Notes: a model not told the origin generated them from the letters alone. Numbered from the stretch's first letter, positions 19,930 through 29,461 are shown. The stretch is DNA of 54,009 nt from Candidatus Omnitrophota bacterium (GCA_029561555.1 JAKQXH010000069.1:1-54009), one strand, 5' to 3'. Translations and numbers: made by a program.

Positions 19930-20002
19930 CGCCTTCCCGCTTTCTCCTTGAATCTCCGTTGCGGAATCATTTCGATTCCGTTTTTGCTTTCCCGGAAATT
20001 TC

Positions 20003-21385
20003 CTACAGGCCGCATGCCTCCAGCCCGTCCAACACTTCCTCCAGTTTCATCGAACGCGAGCCCTTCAGGAAAATCATGTCGCCTTCTTTCGCGAACGAGG
20101 AAAGAAACAATCGGACCTCCTCGTTATTCGGAAAATGACGAATTTCGCCGCAGGCATTTTCCCGCCTTGCCCCCTCGGCAATTGCCCCGGATTCCGGTCC
20201 GACCGACAACAGCGCATCCAGTCCAAACCGTTTCAGGCTCCTTCCCACCTCACGGTGCAGCAAACAGGATTCGGGTCCCAGTTCTTTCATGTCCCCCAAA
20301 ACGGCAATCATCCTCCCCCGGTCGCCGCGCAATGCCGAAAAAGATTCCAACGACCGGAGAACCGCGCCGGGATTCGCGTTGTACGCATCGTACACCACTC
20401 GCACCCCGTTGCGGAGGTCCCGAATCTCGAAGCGGCCGGCGACCGGACGAAAGGCTTTCAACGCTTCGCGAATATCCTCGGAAGAAATTTCCATCTCAAC
20501 CGCCAATGCCATCGCAGCCAAAAAATTATCCGCGTTGAAAACGGCCGGAGTCGGGATCTCAAAGAAATCGCGTTGATTCACCCGGAAACAAACGGCCTCG
20601 CCCGTCCTTGCAACATCCGTCATGCGGAAATCATTTCCCGGCATCCTTCCGAAAGTCAGTAACCGCACCCCGAACTTTTTCGCGCGCCGGACCAGTTCCT
20701 CATCATCGCCGTTCACAATCAGGGTCCCGTTCCGTTTCGCCACCGCCGCCCCGAGTTCCAGTTTGGCATCATAGACTTTCCCCAACGATCCGAACCCCTC
20801 AAGGTGGGCGGGGTAAACATTGGTAACAATCCCGATATCGGGTTCCGCAATCCCGCAAAGATACGCGATATCCCCGGAACGGCTTGCCCCCATTTCGGCA
20901 AGCAAAATCTGATGCTCAGGCTTCAGACGGAAGACGGTCAGGGGAAGACCGAATTGATTGTTCAAATTACCGGACGTAGCGTGAACCGAGTACCGTTTCG
21001 AAAGCAGCAGGTGGCAAAATTCCTTCGTGGTCGTCTTCCCCGCACTTCCCGTCACGGCAATCGAACGGACGGACCGCTGCCTCCGGTAATAATTGGAAAC
21101 CTGTCCGAGGGCACGCGTGGTATCAGAAACCGGAAAAACATTTTCATAACCGCTCAGATCCGCATCTGAAACGGCAGAACGATTCACAACAAACGCGACG
21201 GCACCTTTTCCCCTCGCTTCCTTGAGGAAGGAATGCCCGTCGAACCGCGGCCCCTGAATGGCAAAAAAGACGTCTCCCGGGGTTAAAGTACGAGAATCGA
21301 TGGAAATTCCCTTAAAAACGGTTTTCCTGATAAAGCCCGGCGGGGAAATTTCAAGAGCGGCTTCAAGGTCTTCAGACGTAAGCAT
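20003..21385 (-). CDS. murF: UDP-MurNAc-tripeptide--D-alanyl-D-alanine ligase
   Basis: Adds D-Ala-D-Ala from Ddl. The 460-residue product has SIDSRTLTPGDVFFA at the N-terminus, P-loop AVTGSAGKTTTKEF, EMGASRSGDIAYLC and YDAYNANPGAV, the MurF-specific DAYNANP motif. Its start overlaps the murE 3' end by 14 bases. Confidence 0.95.
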   Translation of the reverse strand: MLTSEDLEAALEISPPGFIRKTVFKGISIDSRTLTPGDVFFAIQGPRFDGHSFLKEARGKGAVAFVVNRSAVSDADLSGYENVFPVSDTTRALGQVSNYYRRQRSVRSIAVTGSAGKTTTKEFCHLLLSKRYSVHATSGNLNNQFGLPLTVFRLKPEHQILLAEMGASRSGDIAYLCGIAEPDIGIVTNVYPAHLEGFGSLGKVYDAKLELGAAVAKRNGTLIVNGDDEELVRRAKKFGVRLLTFGRMPGNDFRMTDVARTGEAVCFRVNQRDFFEIPTPAVFNADNFLAAMALAVEMEISSEDIREALKAFRPVAGRFEIRDLRNGVRVVYDAYNANPGAVLRSLESFSALRGDRGRMIAVLGDMKELGPESCLLHREVGRSLKRFGLDALLSVGPESGAIAEGARRENACGEIRHFPNNEEVRLFLSSFAKEGDMIFLKGSRSMKLEEVLDGLEACGL

Positions 21386-22850
21386 GATTTCTTTCGTTCA
21401 GAATCCTCCGCGCAACTTCCCGGTCATCAAACGGCAAATGGTTGTCTCCGACGATTTGATAACGTTCATGCCCTTTTCCAAGAATCAGAACCACGTCCTC
21501 GGGTCCGGCAAGTCTCAGCGCCTTAGCAATGGCCTCTTCCCGGTCCGAAATACGAAAAACCTTTTGCCCCGCATCCGCCTTCAGGCCGTCCTCGATCTGA
21601 TCCAGAATCATCTCGGGATTTTCAAAACGGGGATTGTCGGAGGTCAGAATCACGATATCCGAGTAGCGGCTCGCAGCCTTTCCCATCGGAGCACGCTTGG
21701 CGGAATCCCGGTTCCCCCCGCAACCGAACACCGTAATGACCCGGCGGGTCGCAAGAGGCCGGACAGACCTCAGTACACTCTCCACCGCCTGCGGGGTATG
21801 GGCATAATCGACAAAAACGTAGAAATCTCTCTCCGGGGCCACACGCTCCATCCTGCCGGGAACACCCGGAAATGCCTTCATGGCCTGAGCAATATCCGCG
21901 GGATCCCATCCTTCGCAATATCCGCAGGCAAAAGCCGCCAGCGCGTTGTAGACATTATGCAGGCAAGGCATTCGCAGTTTCACCGGAATGGTTTCCCCTC
22001 GAACGTCGATCAAAAAGGAAAGCCCCTTCAGATCAACGCGAATTCCGTGTCCGATAAAATCGGCCCGAGAGCGCAATCCGAACGTCACCGGGTGAGGCGC
22101 CAGCATATCAAAGAGTCTCGCGCCGTAGAGATCGTCCCGGTTCACAATCCGATGTTCCGGTTGGGGACTCTTCAAAAACAGTTTCGCTTTGGCCCGGAAA
22201 TACGCCTCCAGATCCCGGTGATAATCAAGATGTTCGTGGGATAAATTCGTGAAAATCGCGGAATGAAAAGCAAGATGAGCAACCCGATCCTGCGCCAGCG
22301 AATGGGATGAAACCTCCATCGAGCAATATTCAGTCCGCATTTTTCTCATCTGTGCCAGCATCCAGTGGAGATCATACGCGCCGGGAGTGGTATTCCTAGA
22401 CGGAAGGATCTGCGACCCGACCCGATGATGCACCGTTCCGACCATGCCGCAGGAGGAAAAGTAATTGAAAAGATAATAAACCAAGAAAGCCGTGGTGGTC
22501 TTGCCGTTCGTCCCGGTAATCCCGATCACTTTAACATCCTTGGCGGGATACTCAAACATCCGTGCCGACAGAAGCGAAAAAACAAACCGGGTATTTTCGA
22601 CGGCAACGACCGGAAACGAGTCCGGGAAAGAATGCCCCGCCAGAGAATCGACCAAGCAGGCAGGACACCCTCTCTCAATCGCTTCCGCGACATAGCGGTG
22701 TCCGTCCTGCGCGTCTCCCGAAATGGCCACGAAAAGCCTGCCCGGGCCCGCATTTTTGGACTGACAGGTCACATCCTTAATTTCCAGATCCAGCAAACGC
22801 CGGTTCTTTGTCGTATAGAAAGTATCTTTTAGAAGGTCCTTTAGTCTCAT
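21372..22850 (-). CDS. murE: UDP-MurNAc-L-Ala-D-Glu--2,6-diaminopimelate ligase
   Basis: Adds the third stem residue. The 492-residue product has P-loop GITGTNGKTTTAF, NLSHEHLDYH, and the C-terminal TSDNPRFENPE; DNPR at this site is the signature for meso-diaminopimelate rather than lysine, so the wall is predicted to be of the DAP type. It is the first mur gene in this run; the 85-bp gap upstream holds AT-rich sequence but no promoter I would defend. Confidence 0.95.
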   Translation of the reverse strand: MRLKDLLKDTFYTTKNRRLLDLEIKDVTCQSKNAGPGRLFVAISGDAQDGHRYVAEAIERGCPACLVDSLAGHSFPDSFPVVAVENTRFVFSLLSARMFEYPAKDVKVIGITGTNGKTTTAFLVYYLFNYFSSCGMVGTVHHRVGSQILPSRNTTPGAYDLHWMLAQMRKMRTEYCSMEVSSHSLAQDRVAHLAFHSAIFTNLSHEHLDYHRDLEAYFRAKAKLFLKSPQPEHRIVNRDDLYGARLFDMLAPHPVTFGLRSRADFIGHGIRVDLKGLSFLIDVRGETIPVKLRMPCLHNVYNALAAFACGYCEGWDPADIAQAMKAFPGVPGRMERVAPERDFYVFVDYAHTPQAVESVLRSVRPLATRRVITVFGCGGNRDSAKRAPMGKAASRYSDIVILTSDNPRFENPEMILDQIEDGLKADAGQKVFRISDREEAIAKALRLAGPEDVVLILGKGHERYQIVGDNHLPFDDREVARRILNERNHAYV

Positions 22851-22935
22851 TTAGAAACTCTCAGTGGCTCTCACAATATATTATCGGCAACTTTAAAAAA
22901 TCTTTCGCTGAATTTGCGTTGTTTTTGAGATTTTT

Positions 22936-23652
22936 TCATCCGTTGTCCCGGCTTTTTACCTCGATCCGGATCAGATCCGAAGAAAAAGACAGAGAGGGCT
23001 CATCCCAACTCCCATGGACCCCGAACCGGACTTCTTTGAACGGCCCTTCCCGGTCATCAAAAAGGTGTTCCGAAAAAAATCGGGGCAGACCGGAAATGAA
23101 CTCCTTCCGCAAGAAGCAGGCCACATCAAAATCCAGGCGATCTTTCTTGTGAAAACAGCCCTCCGCATAGCCGATCAAAGCCGGCCCTTCGATGGCAAAA
23201 TGACGGATCTCCGTTTTCCCCCGGCCGGCCGTTGCCAAAGACGCTTGCAGAGAATCAAAATCGAGATGCGAGGAAAACGAGCCCCCTCCCGGCACTTCTC
23301 CCTCCGAAAATCCTATCCGGAGGCCGGTCCCTTCGATATTCATCACCAAATCCTGCCGGACCAAGAAAGCGGGAAGCGAATAGACCACTTTGATTTCCTT
23401 CGCCCGAATCTCGAAACTGGTATCCCGCTTTAGCAACGCATTCCTCGCTTCGATCATCCCCCACCGGCCCAGCCTCAGATCCCCCTGAAATTCCAAAGGG
23501 AAGTTCCGCTTCAGTTTCATCCAAGCCAGTTGGTTGAAAAAAAAAGGCAGGGCCCCGGCAATCAATGCCAGCCCGGCAAAAGCAATCACCGCTTTCACCA
23601 GAATGGGCCCTACCTTTTGTTGAATCCGCTTAGGAAAAGTTTCGAATCTCAT
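22936..23652 (-). CDS. Membrane-anchored AsmA-like protein of unknown function
   Basis: The 238-residue product has one N-terminal transmembrane segment (about residues 18-42) followed by a beta-rich domain with alternating short strands, such as FQGDLRLGRWG and FEIRAKEIKVVYSL. This resembles short AsmA/DUF748-type proteins of the cell envelope, a family guess from texture only. It starts four bases after the OmpA-like gene stop and precedes murE, filling the place where ftsL and ftsI usually lie. Confidence 0.7.
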   Translation of the reverse strand: MRFETFPKRIQQKVGPILVKAVIAFAGLALIAGALPFFFNQLAWMKLKRNFPLEFQGDLRLGRWGMIEARNALLKRDTSFEIRAKEIKVVYSLPAFLVRQDLVMNIEGTGLRIGFSEGEVPGGGSFSSHLDFDSLQASLATAGRGKTEIRHFAIEGPALIGYAEGCFHKKDRLDFDVACFLRKEFISGLPRFFSEHLFDDREGPFKEVRFGVHGSWDEPSLSFSSDLIRIEVKSRDNG

Positions 23653-23656
23653 CCGG

Positions 23657-24361
23657 TTATTTTATAACAACCGCTCCTTCCCCTTTTTTATCGCTTGCCT
23701 TCACATCCGAAACCGTCGAATCACCGAATTTCCGGGGAGAAACGACAATCTCCACCCGACGATTCTTCTGACGGGTTGCCGCCGTGTCATTGGAAGCGAC
23801 GGGATGAAATTCCCCGTATCCGCAGGCCACTAGCCGCTTCGGCTCAATTCCCCCTCCATCCGAAAGGCGATGGATCACTTCGGTGGCACGGGCAGTGGAC
23901 AATTCCCAATTGGATTTCCATCCCGAATGCCGGATCGGAACATTATCCGTATGTCCTTCCACGTAAATCATATTGTCAACGGCATCCTGTCCCAAAATGC
24001 TGGCGACTTTGTCCAGCGTCGGTTTTGCGGAATCCTTGATCTCCGCTTTCCCCGAATCAAAAAGGACTCGATCGAGCACCGTCAACACTACCCCACGGTC
24101 CCCCATCGTCAGCGTCAGATCCCCTCCGCCGAGCTCCGCCTTCAGTTTCCGCTCCAGGTCCTCTTTCGTTTTCAGCAAATCATCCTTCGACCGCTGAAGC
24201 GCCGCCAAATCGCTGTTCAGTCGGGCAAGATCTTCGTTCAGACTCGCGATTGTCATCGCTTGCTGCCGGTTGATCTTCTCCAACTCTTTCGTGCGGGAAC
24301 ATCCTGCCGTTCCCACCGTCAGGACTATTAGACCGATCAAAAACCAACTTTTCCTAAGCAT
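23657..24361 (-). CDS. OmpA/Pal-family lipoprotein with coiled coil
   Basis: Predicted outer-membrane lipoprotein that binds peptidoglycan. The 234-residue product has a lipobox (VGTAGC, Cys about 21), a coiled coil (about residues 25-80), and a C-terminal OmpA domain with YVEGHTDNVPI, ELSTARA and RQKNRRVEIVV; the NxxL/R-type residues bind diaminopimelate in this family. A very strong ribosome site AAGGAGGAGG precedes ATG 24361. The arrangement resembles MotB-like or Pal-like lipoproteins. Confidence 0.9.
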   Translation of the reverse strand: MLRKSWFLIGLIVLTVGTAGCSRTKELEKINRQQAMTIASLNEDLARLNSDLAALQRSKDDLLKTKEDLERKLKAELGGGDLTLTMGDRGVVLTVLDRVLFDSGKAEIKDSAKPTLDKVASILGQDAVDNMIYVEGHTDNVPIRHSGWKSNWELSTARATEVIHRLSDGGGIEPKRLVACGYGEFHPVASNDTAATRQKNRRVEIVVSPRKFGDSTVSDVKASDKKGEGAVVIK

Positions 24362-24430
24362 TTTCCTCCTCCTTTTCTACTTGTGATTTCTAAAATGGAA
24401 ATCCGTCCGGTATACTCCCAACCGCTTCTT

Positions 24431-25939
24431 CTACTTCCGGAAATCCTCAACCGCCCCCGGAAACTCTACCGCTATCACTTTAAGAAAACTGTCCACCACA
24501 TGCGGGTCAAACTGAACGCCCCTCTGCTTTCTGATCTCGCTGACTGCCTCATCAATGCCTTTCGACCGGCGATAGGACCTTTTCGATATCATCGCGGTAA
24601 ACGAGTCTACCACCGCGATAATCCTGGCACCGAGAGGAATCGCCTCCCCTTTCAGCCCGTGGGGATACCCCTGCCCGTCAAATCGTTCATGATGGTGCAA
24701 CACAATCGGAATTACCGGCTTCAGCGAACTGACTGATTTTAGCACATTCACGCCGCGATGAGGATGCTGTTTGATGAGCGCATATTCTTCTTCCGTTAAT
24801 TTCTCCCGCTTGGTCCGGATCTTCTCCGGAAGCCCGACATAGCCCGTATCCAGAAGAAGAACCGCTCTTCCCAAATTCGTCAAATCTTCACCTCGGAGCC
24901 CCATATCTTTTCCGATTTCGTTGACCAACCTGGCAAACAAAGGCAGATGGACATTGTCCCCCGCCGAATTCAGTTCCAGCAGTTCATTGATGGATTTCAC
25001 CGCGCCGAGCGTCAGCTGTTGGGTTTCATCGTAGAGTTTGGCGTTCTTGATCGCCACAACCGTCTGTTCCGCGAGAATTTTGAAAATTTCAAGATCCGTG
25101 AAAGTAAACGCGGCGCCCCCCTGCTTGTTTCTCAGAATGATGAGTCCCAGGATGTCCTGATCCAGAAAAGGGATCGCGAGAACATTTCGTTTGAAGCAAA
25201 TCTCCCCGTTCACCGCAATGCGCCCCTCGAACCCCGCTCCGGATTTCTTGCGAATGACTTTTTTCTTGTAATCCGCTTTCTCGGAATCAAATTTCAATAT
25301 CAGGTGCTCCCGGTCTTCGTCAAAGAGCCAGATACTGCATGCGCCAGCCTTCAGAATCTGCATGCTCAGCCTTCCGATGCGGGGGAGAAGATCTTCCAGA
25401 TTGTAGACGGCGCTCACCACGCGGTGTACCGCGTGCATGGTGGAAAGCGCCAAAGCGCGGGGATGAACGGTTTCATAAAAATTCTGCAATTCGAAGTTTT
25501 TCTGGGAAAGCTCCCTCTGGGTTTTCAGAAATTCATAGAAAGCCTTGGCAAGCTCGGCGGTTCCGGACGTTTTGAGATTGCAAAGGATCAGAGAGCTCCG
25601 GATTTCATTCAGGAACGGAAGCGGAAAAAGGACGCAGGACTTGCCGGCATGGCAGGAGAATTTCCGTAAGCTACGGAGCTTTTCGGATTTCCGGGCTCTC
25701 GCCAGATCCAGAAGATACTTCTCGCAAGTTCTCCCGCAGGCAGCAGACTGCGCATACCAGGAACAGCAGGTCTTCCGGTCCATCCGGACCAAATCGTCAC
25801 CGCTTTCATTCCCCATATAAAACCAGCCCAAAGGATCCCTAAAAAGGCGGTGAAACGCGGCATACCCGTGTTTCCAGGACTCTTCGTCAAGAATCCTTCT
25901 CTCGGGAATCTTGGGTATTTTCTTCTCCCTCAGCAGCAC
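24431..25939 (-). CDS. PocR-GAF-HD-GYP protein with altered HD site
   Basis: The 502-residue product has three parts: a cysteine-rich PocR-like sensor (about 15-125, with CC at 58-59, CGRTC and SCHAGKSC), a GAF domain (about 170-305) and an HD-GYP domain (about 330-500). HD-GYP enzymes hydrolyse cyclic di-GMP. Here HHHERFDGQGYP (415-426) is intact, but the HDIGK-type motif reads LDTGY (363-367), so the metal-binding His is lost, and a second Asp-Ala pair reads Thr-Ala. It is probably inactive or altered, perhaps a c-di-GMP or redox sensor. Start GTG 25939 follows AAAGGA; no nearby ATG is in frame. Confidence 0.85.
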   Translation of the reverse strand: MLLREKKIPKIPERRILDEESWKHGYAAFHRLFRDPLGWFYMGNESGDDLVRMDRKTCCSWYAQSAACGRTCEKYLLDLARARKSEKLRSLRKFSCHAGKSCVLFPLPFLNEIRSSLILCNLKTSGTAELAKAFYEFLKTQRELSQKNFELQNFYETVHPRALALSTMHAVHRVVSAVYNLEDLLPRIGRLSMQILKAGACSIWLFDEDREHLILKFDSEKADYKKKVIRKKSGAGFEGRIAVNGEICFKRNVLAIPFLDQDILGLIILRNKQGGAAFTFTDLEIFKILAEQTVVAIKNAKLYDETQQLTLGAVKSINELLELNSAGDNVHLPLFARLVNEIGKDMGLRGEDLTNLGRAVLLLDTGYVGLPEKIRTKREKLTEEEYALIKQHPHRGVNVLKSVSSLKPVIPIVLHHHERFDGQGYPHGLKGEAIPLGARIIAVVDSFTAMISKRSYRRSKGIDEAVSEIRKQRGVQFDPHVVDSFLKVIAVEFPGAVEDFRK

Positions 25940-26003
25940 AAGTTTACAATCCTTTCTCGGGCTTTAAAAACTGTCGCCTCAGCAAAAAGGGCATTGATTC
26001 GGG

Positions 26004-26031
26004 ATTCTAACATCCGGCGCCACTCAGTCAA
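26004..26031 (-). promoter_or_regulatory. Promoter for the PocR-GAF-HD-GYP gene
   Basis: Minus-strand TTGACT (26026-26031), 16-bp spacer, TAGAAT (26004-26009): five of six matches in each box. It lies in the 150-bp gap after dgt and gives a leader of about 60 nt. Confidence 0.6.
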
Positions 26032-26089
26032 ATCTATTTTTTGCCGCAACTCATTGCCTTAAAATGCATTACACCCTATTTCCCGAAAA

Positions 26090-27244
26090 TCAGACCTTCT
26101 CGTAAGGCTCAAAAAGCTTCTTATGTTCCTCCTGCGCAAAACGATCCGTCATCCCCGAAACGTAATCGCAAATCGCGCGGTAAATACCGTCCTTATCGGC
26201 CCGAACCAACACGGAAGGTGGCAATTGCCCCGGGCGTTCGAGATAGACTTCAAAAAGCGCTTTCAGCATCCGAACCCCTTTTTCCGTCATCCTCACGACC
26301 CGGTAATGCCGATAGAGTTTCTCGTGAAGAAACTCCTTCCATTCCCGCTTAAGTTTCAGCATCGGGGCCGAAAATTCCACAATCCGCCGCCGGACTTTTT
26401 TGAGGTCTTCGTTTTCCCGAATCCCGCAGGACTCGATATTGCGCTGAGTCTGCGTAATCAGGTCCTCAACCTGCCGGTTAATCAACAGGCGTATCGCAAG
26501 CCGCTTTCTGGGAGTTCCCGGAGGAAGCCTGGGGTATTTCCCCTGGACATAATTCGAAATTTCCTGCCAAATTTTCAGCGAAGCCAAATCGGCTTCCTCG
26601 ATAAATCCCGAACGCAATCCGTCGTCCACATCGTGACTGTCGTAGGCAATCTCGTCCGCGATATCCACCAATTGAGCTTCCAGGGAAAGCGGGAAATCCT
26701 TGTCCCCCTTTAAGAAACGAATCTCGCGGTGTTTCTGAATTCCGTCCAACACTTCAGCCGTCAGATTCAGGCCCGGAAATTCCGCGTAACTCTCTTCCAA
26801 CTCTTCCACGATCCGGAGGCTCTGGCGATTATGTTCAAACCCTCCGTGCTTTTTCATAATCGCCTGCAATGCCTGTTCGCCGGCGTGACCAAAAGGACCG
26901 TGCCCGAGATCGTGGGCCAGAGCAATCGCTTCAACCAGGTCTTCGTTTAAGCGTAAGACTCTCGCAATCGTCCGGGCAATCTGAGCCACTTCCAGCGTAT
27001 GCGTCAGCCGCGTCCGGTAGTGATCGCCTTCATGGTTGACAAAAACCTGCGTTTTGTACTCAAGCCTGCGGAAAGCCGTGGAATGGACGACACGATCTTT
27101 GTCTCTCTGAAACGCCGTCCGGAAATCATGCTCTTTCTCGGGCCACCGCCGTCCACGGCTGAAGCGGCTCTTCACCGCGTAAGAAGCCAGTTCCCGGACT
27201 TCCCGGTCTTCCAAATCTTTCCGCTTGAGAATCAACGCACCCAT
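26090..27244 (-). CDS. dgt: Deoxyguanosinetriphosphate triphosphohydrolase-like protein
   Basis: HD-superfamily dNTPase that removes triphosphate from dGTP or other dNTPs. The 384-residue product has HSTAFRRLEYKTQVF, TRLTHTLEVAQIART, the metal site AHDLGHGPFGHAGE and the second half ADEIAYDSHDVDDGL. This is the non-canonical short Dgt group. ATG 27244 with GGGCGGAGA upstream is chosen; a longer frame to 27280 runs back into the HIT gene. Confidence 0.93.
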   Translation of the reverse strand: MGALILKRKDLEDREVRELASYAVKSRFSRGRRWPEKEHDFRTAFQRDKDRVVHSTAFRRLEYKTQVFVNHEGDHYRTRLTHTLEVAQIARTIARVLRLNEDLVEAIALAHDLGHGPFGHAGEQALQAIMKKHGGFEHNRQSLRIVEELEESYAEFPGLNLTAEVLDGIQKHREIRFLKGDKDFPLSLEAQLVDIADEIAYDSHDVDDGLRSGFIEEADLASLKIWQEISNYVQGKYPRLPPGTPRKRLAIRLLINRQVEDLITQTQRNIESCGIRENEDLKKVRRRIVEFSAPMLKLKREWKEFLHEKLYRHYRVVRMTEKGVRMLKALFEVYLERPGQLPPSVLVRADKDGIYRAICDYVSGMTDRFAQEEHKKLFEPYEKV

Positions 27245-27252
27245 TCTCCGCC

Positions 27253-27729
27253 CTACTTCCTCAGAGCTTTCGTCAGGCAATCATACAAAGCTCCTAAGGA
27301 AGCCGAAACGACCTTTGTATCCGTCGCTATGGGCATAAAATTCGTGTCCCCTTCCCATCGAGGCACCAGGTGAATATGAACGTGTCCCACCAACCCGGCG
27401 CCGGCCACACGACCGAAATTGATCCCGGCATTAAATCCGTGGGCGTTCAAGGCTTTCCGGCTCACCTGCTTCATCCGGATGAAAAGATCCATCAGGTCCG
27501 CTCGTTCCGCCCGGTTCAATTCCTCAAGATCTTTGACATGCCGCCGCGGCACGATCATCAAATGCCCGGCGTTATAGGGATAAAGGTTCAGGATACAAAA
27601 AGAATGGCGGGTCTTCGAAACAATCAGACGGTCACGGTCCTTCCCGGCTTTCAATGCCGCGCACAGGAAACAGCCGCGATGCTTCTTCGTTACGTACGAA
27701 CAGCGCCACGGCGCCCAGAGAAGCTCCAT
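27253..27729 (-). CDS. HIT-family nucleotide hydrolase or phosphorylase
   Basis: The 158-residue product carries the histidine triad HVHIHLVPRW with the upstream NLYPYNAGHLMIVPRRHV, as in diadenosine polyphosphate (Ap4A) phosphorylase/FHIT-like bacterial proteins that start ELLWAPWR. A Cys pair CFLCAA near the N-terminus may bind metal. Good ribosome site; eight bases separate it from dgt, so both are probably one operon concerned with nucleotide clean-up. Confidence 0.9.
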   Translation of the reverse strand: MELLWAPWRCSYVTKKHRGCFLCAALKAGKDRDRLIVSKTRHSFCILNLYPYNAGHLMIVPRRHVKDLEELNRAERADLMDLFIRMKQVSRKALNAHGFNAGINFGRVAGAGLVGHVHIHLVPRWEGDTNFMPIATDTKVVSASLGALYDCLTKALRK

Positions 27730-27838
27730 TCTCCGACCATCCTTTCCTTGAATCCTAGAATCCTAAAATTCGAACCCGACTCAAATCCGATCGCGCGGCT
27801 TCAAATGCCCGCACCGATCCGATACCGTTCTCCGCCCG

Positions 27839-29461
27839 TCACAAAACCACTTTCGGACTGTCGTAAAGGTCCAACAGCGAATTGACGTTACGCAGTCCCC
27901 ACAGCATGATGTTTGCCTCTTTCGCCAAAATCTTCGCGTTCAATTCGATTCCTTCCAATGCGATCAGGATTCTTTTCTGAACGTTCGACTTCAATCTCCC
28001 GATATCCTGCGTAAAAAGCCGGACATCCTCTTCGATGACCTTTTTATATGCGACCTGGCAAATCCAGCGGCTGCTGCCCGATTTGGCCTCAACCGGGAAA
28101 ACCCGCCCGTTCGAAGGCTTGAAAAAGACCTCCGTAAAATGGGGACATTTCAGCTTTTTAGTATCGATTTCGATGACGTCGTTCCTGAATTTCCGGAATA
28201 ATTCTTCCATCCGTTTTAAAAGTTCCTTCTTTTCCTCTTCCCCGCGTTTCCGAATCAGCGCAAAAACCTCTTCCCGGAACGCCGTCCGCGGCAATTCCAA
28301 ATCCAGCAAAAAATTCCATTCCTTCCGCTGATAGACCTGGCGAAGCCAGAAACTGAACAGCGGAAGCCGGAACGTGAAAAAAGACCCTTTTTTCGCGAGG
28401 ATCTCCTCCTCCGTCAGACGCGAAAGAGTGTTCTTGATATCGCCGGCTTTTTCACCGATATGTTTGGCAATCGCGTGGTATTTCTTATGCCCCAGCGCAA
28501 CGGCAAGCAGAACTCTCAGGGAAAGGTGAAAATTTCGGGCGCGCCCCAGATCACAGAGCAAATTCAGAAAATACCGGTAGAGGCCCCCGTCCTCCCGGTA
28601 CAATTCGCGCTCCAAAGCATCGATCAAAACCCCGTCCGGCAGAAGTTCCTCGGACGGAGGGGGGAGATGCTCGCGCATATCCCTGATCAGAGCGCTGAAA
28701 AAATACGGGTGCCCGTCGGTCAGTTCGAAAAGAAATTTTTTCTGAACGTCCGAAAATCGGACGCCGGGGACTTGCCTTGCGAGAAAAAGATCGCATGTGG
28801 AAAAATCAAAGGTCTCCAACTCGATCACTTCAAAATTCCCGAACAGGAGAGAAAGCTTCTCCCGCAGAATTTCGCGGGACCGCTCGATCCGGCTTGAAAC
28901 GACAAAATACAGGGTGTTCTTCTGCAGCATGATCGCCTTGCCCAGTTCCCGGAACGGATCCCGGAGCCCAAATTCTCCCAGAAGATCAAAATTGTCCAAA
29001 ACGAGAAGGATTTTTTTGCCGGATTCCTCGCAGAGAAAATCCGTCAAGGCAAGCAAATCCCGAAACGAACCGCACGGGTCGTCCTTCGAGAAACTTTTTT
29101 TCACCTCGCTCATTTTCTTGAGCGTCTTCGGGATCCAACGATTGCTTCGTTCAATCATGTCCTTAAAATCCACGGAAACCGGTTCGTTCTGAGACCGCAA
29201 AAACCCGGCGATCAGTGATCCCATGAATTTTTGAGCAAAAAAGACAAACGGTTCTCTGGAAACGGCGACATACACGGGAATCAGCTGCGGGTCCTGCAAA
29301 GTTCTGAGAAAATGAAAAACAAGAGAAGTTTTTCCGATCGTCCGGGCACCGATCAAGCTGACGTTTTGACGGTACCCTTTCAAAAACGCCTGAACGCGTT
29401 TCTCGAGCGTGTCGCGAATTTCTTCTCTGCCGAGAAAAACATCATCCAACGCAAGATCCAT
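27839..29461 (-). CDS. AAA/STAND-like ATPase with nuclease-like C-terminal domain
   Basis: The 540-residue product has an N-terminal P-loop ATPase: Walker A GARTIGKTS (38-46), Walker B ILLVLDNF (151-158), arginine-containing sensor VVSSRIERS, and a winged-helix region around 310-380. This layout fits the archaeal-type ATPase (MNS) clade. The C-terminal 120 residues include FPVEAKSG (E458, K460), like the E-x-K of the PD-(D/E)xK fold in DUF234-bearing relatives. Function unknown; such proteins are often linked to mobile elements or stress, but no mobile genes are next to it. ATG 29461 has AAAGG upstream. Confidence 0.8.
   Translation of the reverse strand: MDLALDDVFLGREEIRDTLEKRVQAFLKGYRQNVSLIGARTIGKTSLVFHFLRTLQDPQLIPVYVAVSREPFVFFAQKFMGSLIAGFLRSQNEPVSVDFKDMIERSNRWIPKTLKKMSEVKKSFSKDDPCGSFRDLLALTDFLCEESGKKILLVLDNFDLLGEFGLRDPFRELGKAIMLQKNTLYFVVSSRIERSREILREKLSLLFGNFEVIELETFDFSTCDLFLARQVPGVRFSDVQKKFLFELTDGHPYFFSALIRDMREHLPPPSEELLPDGVLIDALERELYREDGGLYRYFLNLLCDLGRARNFHLSLRVLLAVALGHKKYHAIAKHIGEKAGDIKNTLSRLTEEEILAKKGSFFTFRLPLFSFWLRQVYQRKEWNFLLDLELPRTAFREEVFALIRKRGEEEKKELLKRMEELFRKFRNDVIEIDTKKLKCPHFTEVFFKPSNGRVFPVEAKSGSSRWICQVAYKKVIEEDVRLFTQDIGRLKSNVQKRILIALEGIELNAKILAKEANIMLWGLRNVNSLLDLYDSPKVVL

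Noticed and set aside
27745-27775. Tandem GAATCCTA repeat upstream of the HIT gene
   Set aside because: Only two units; easily chance.
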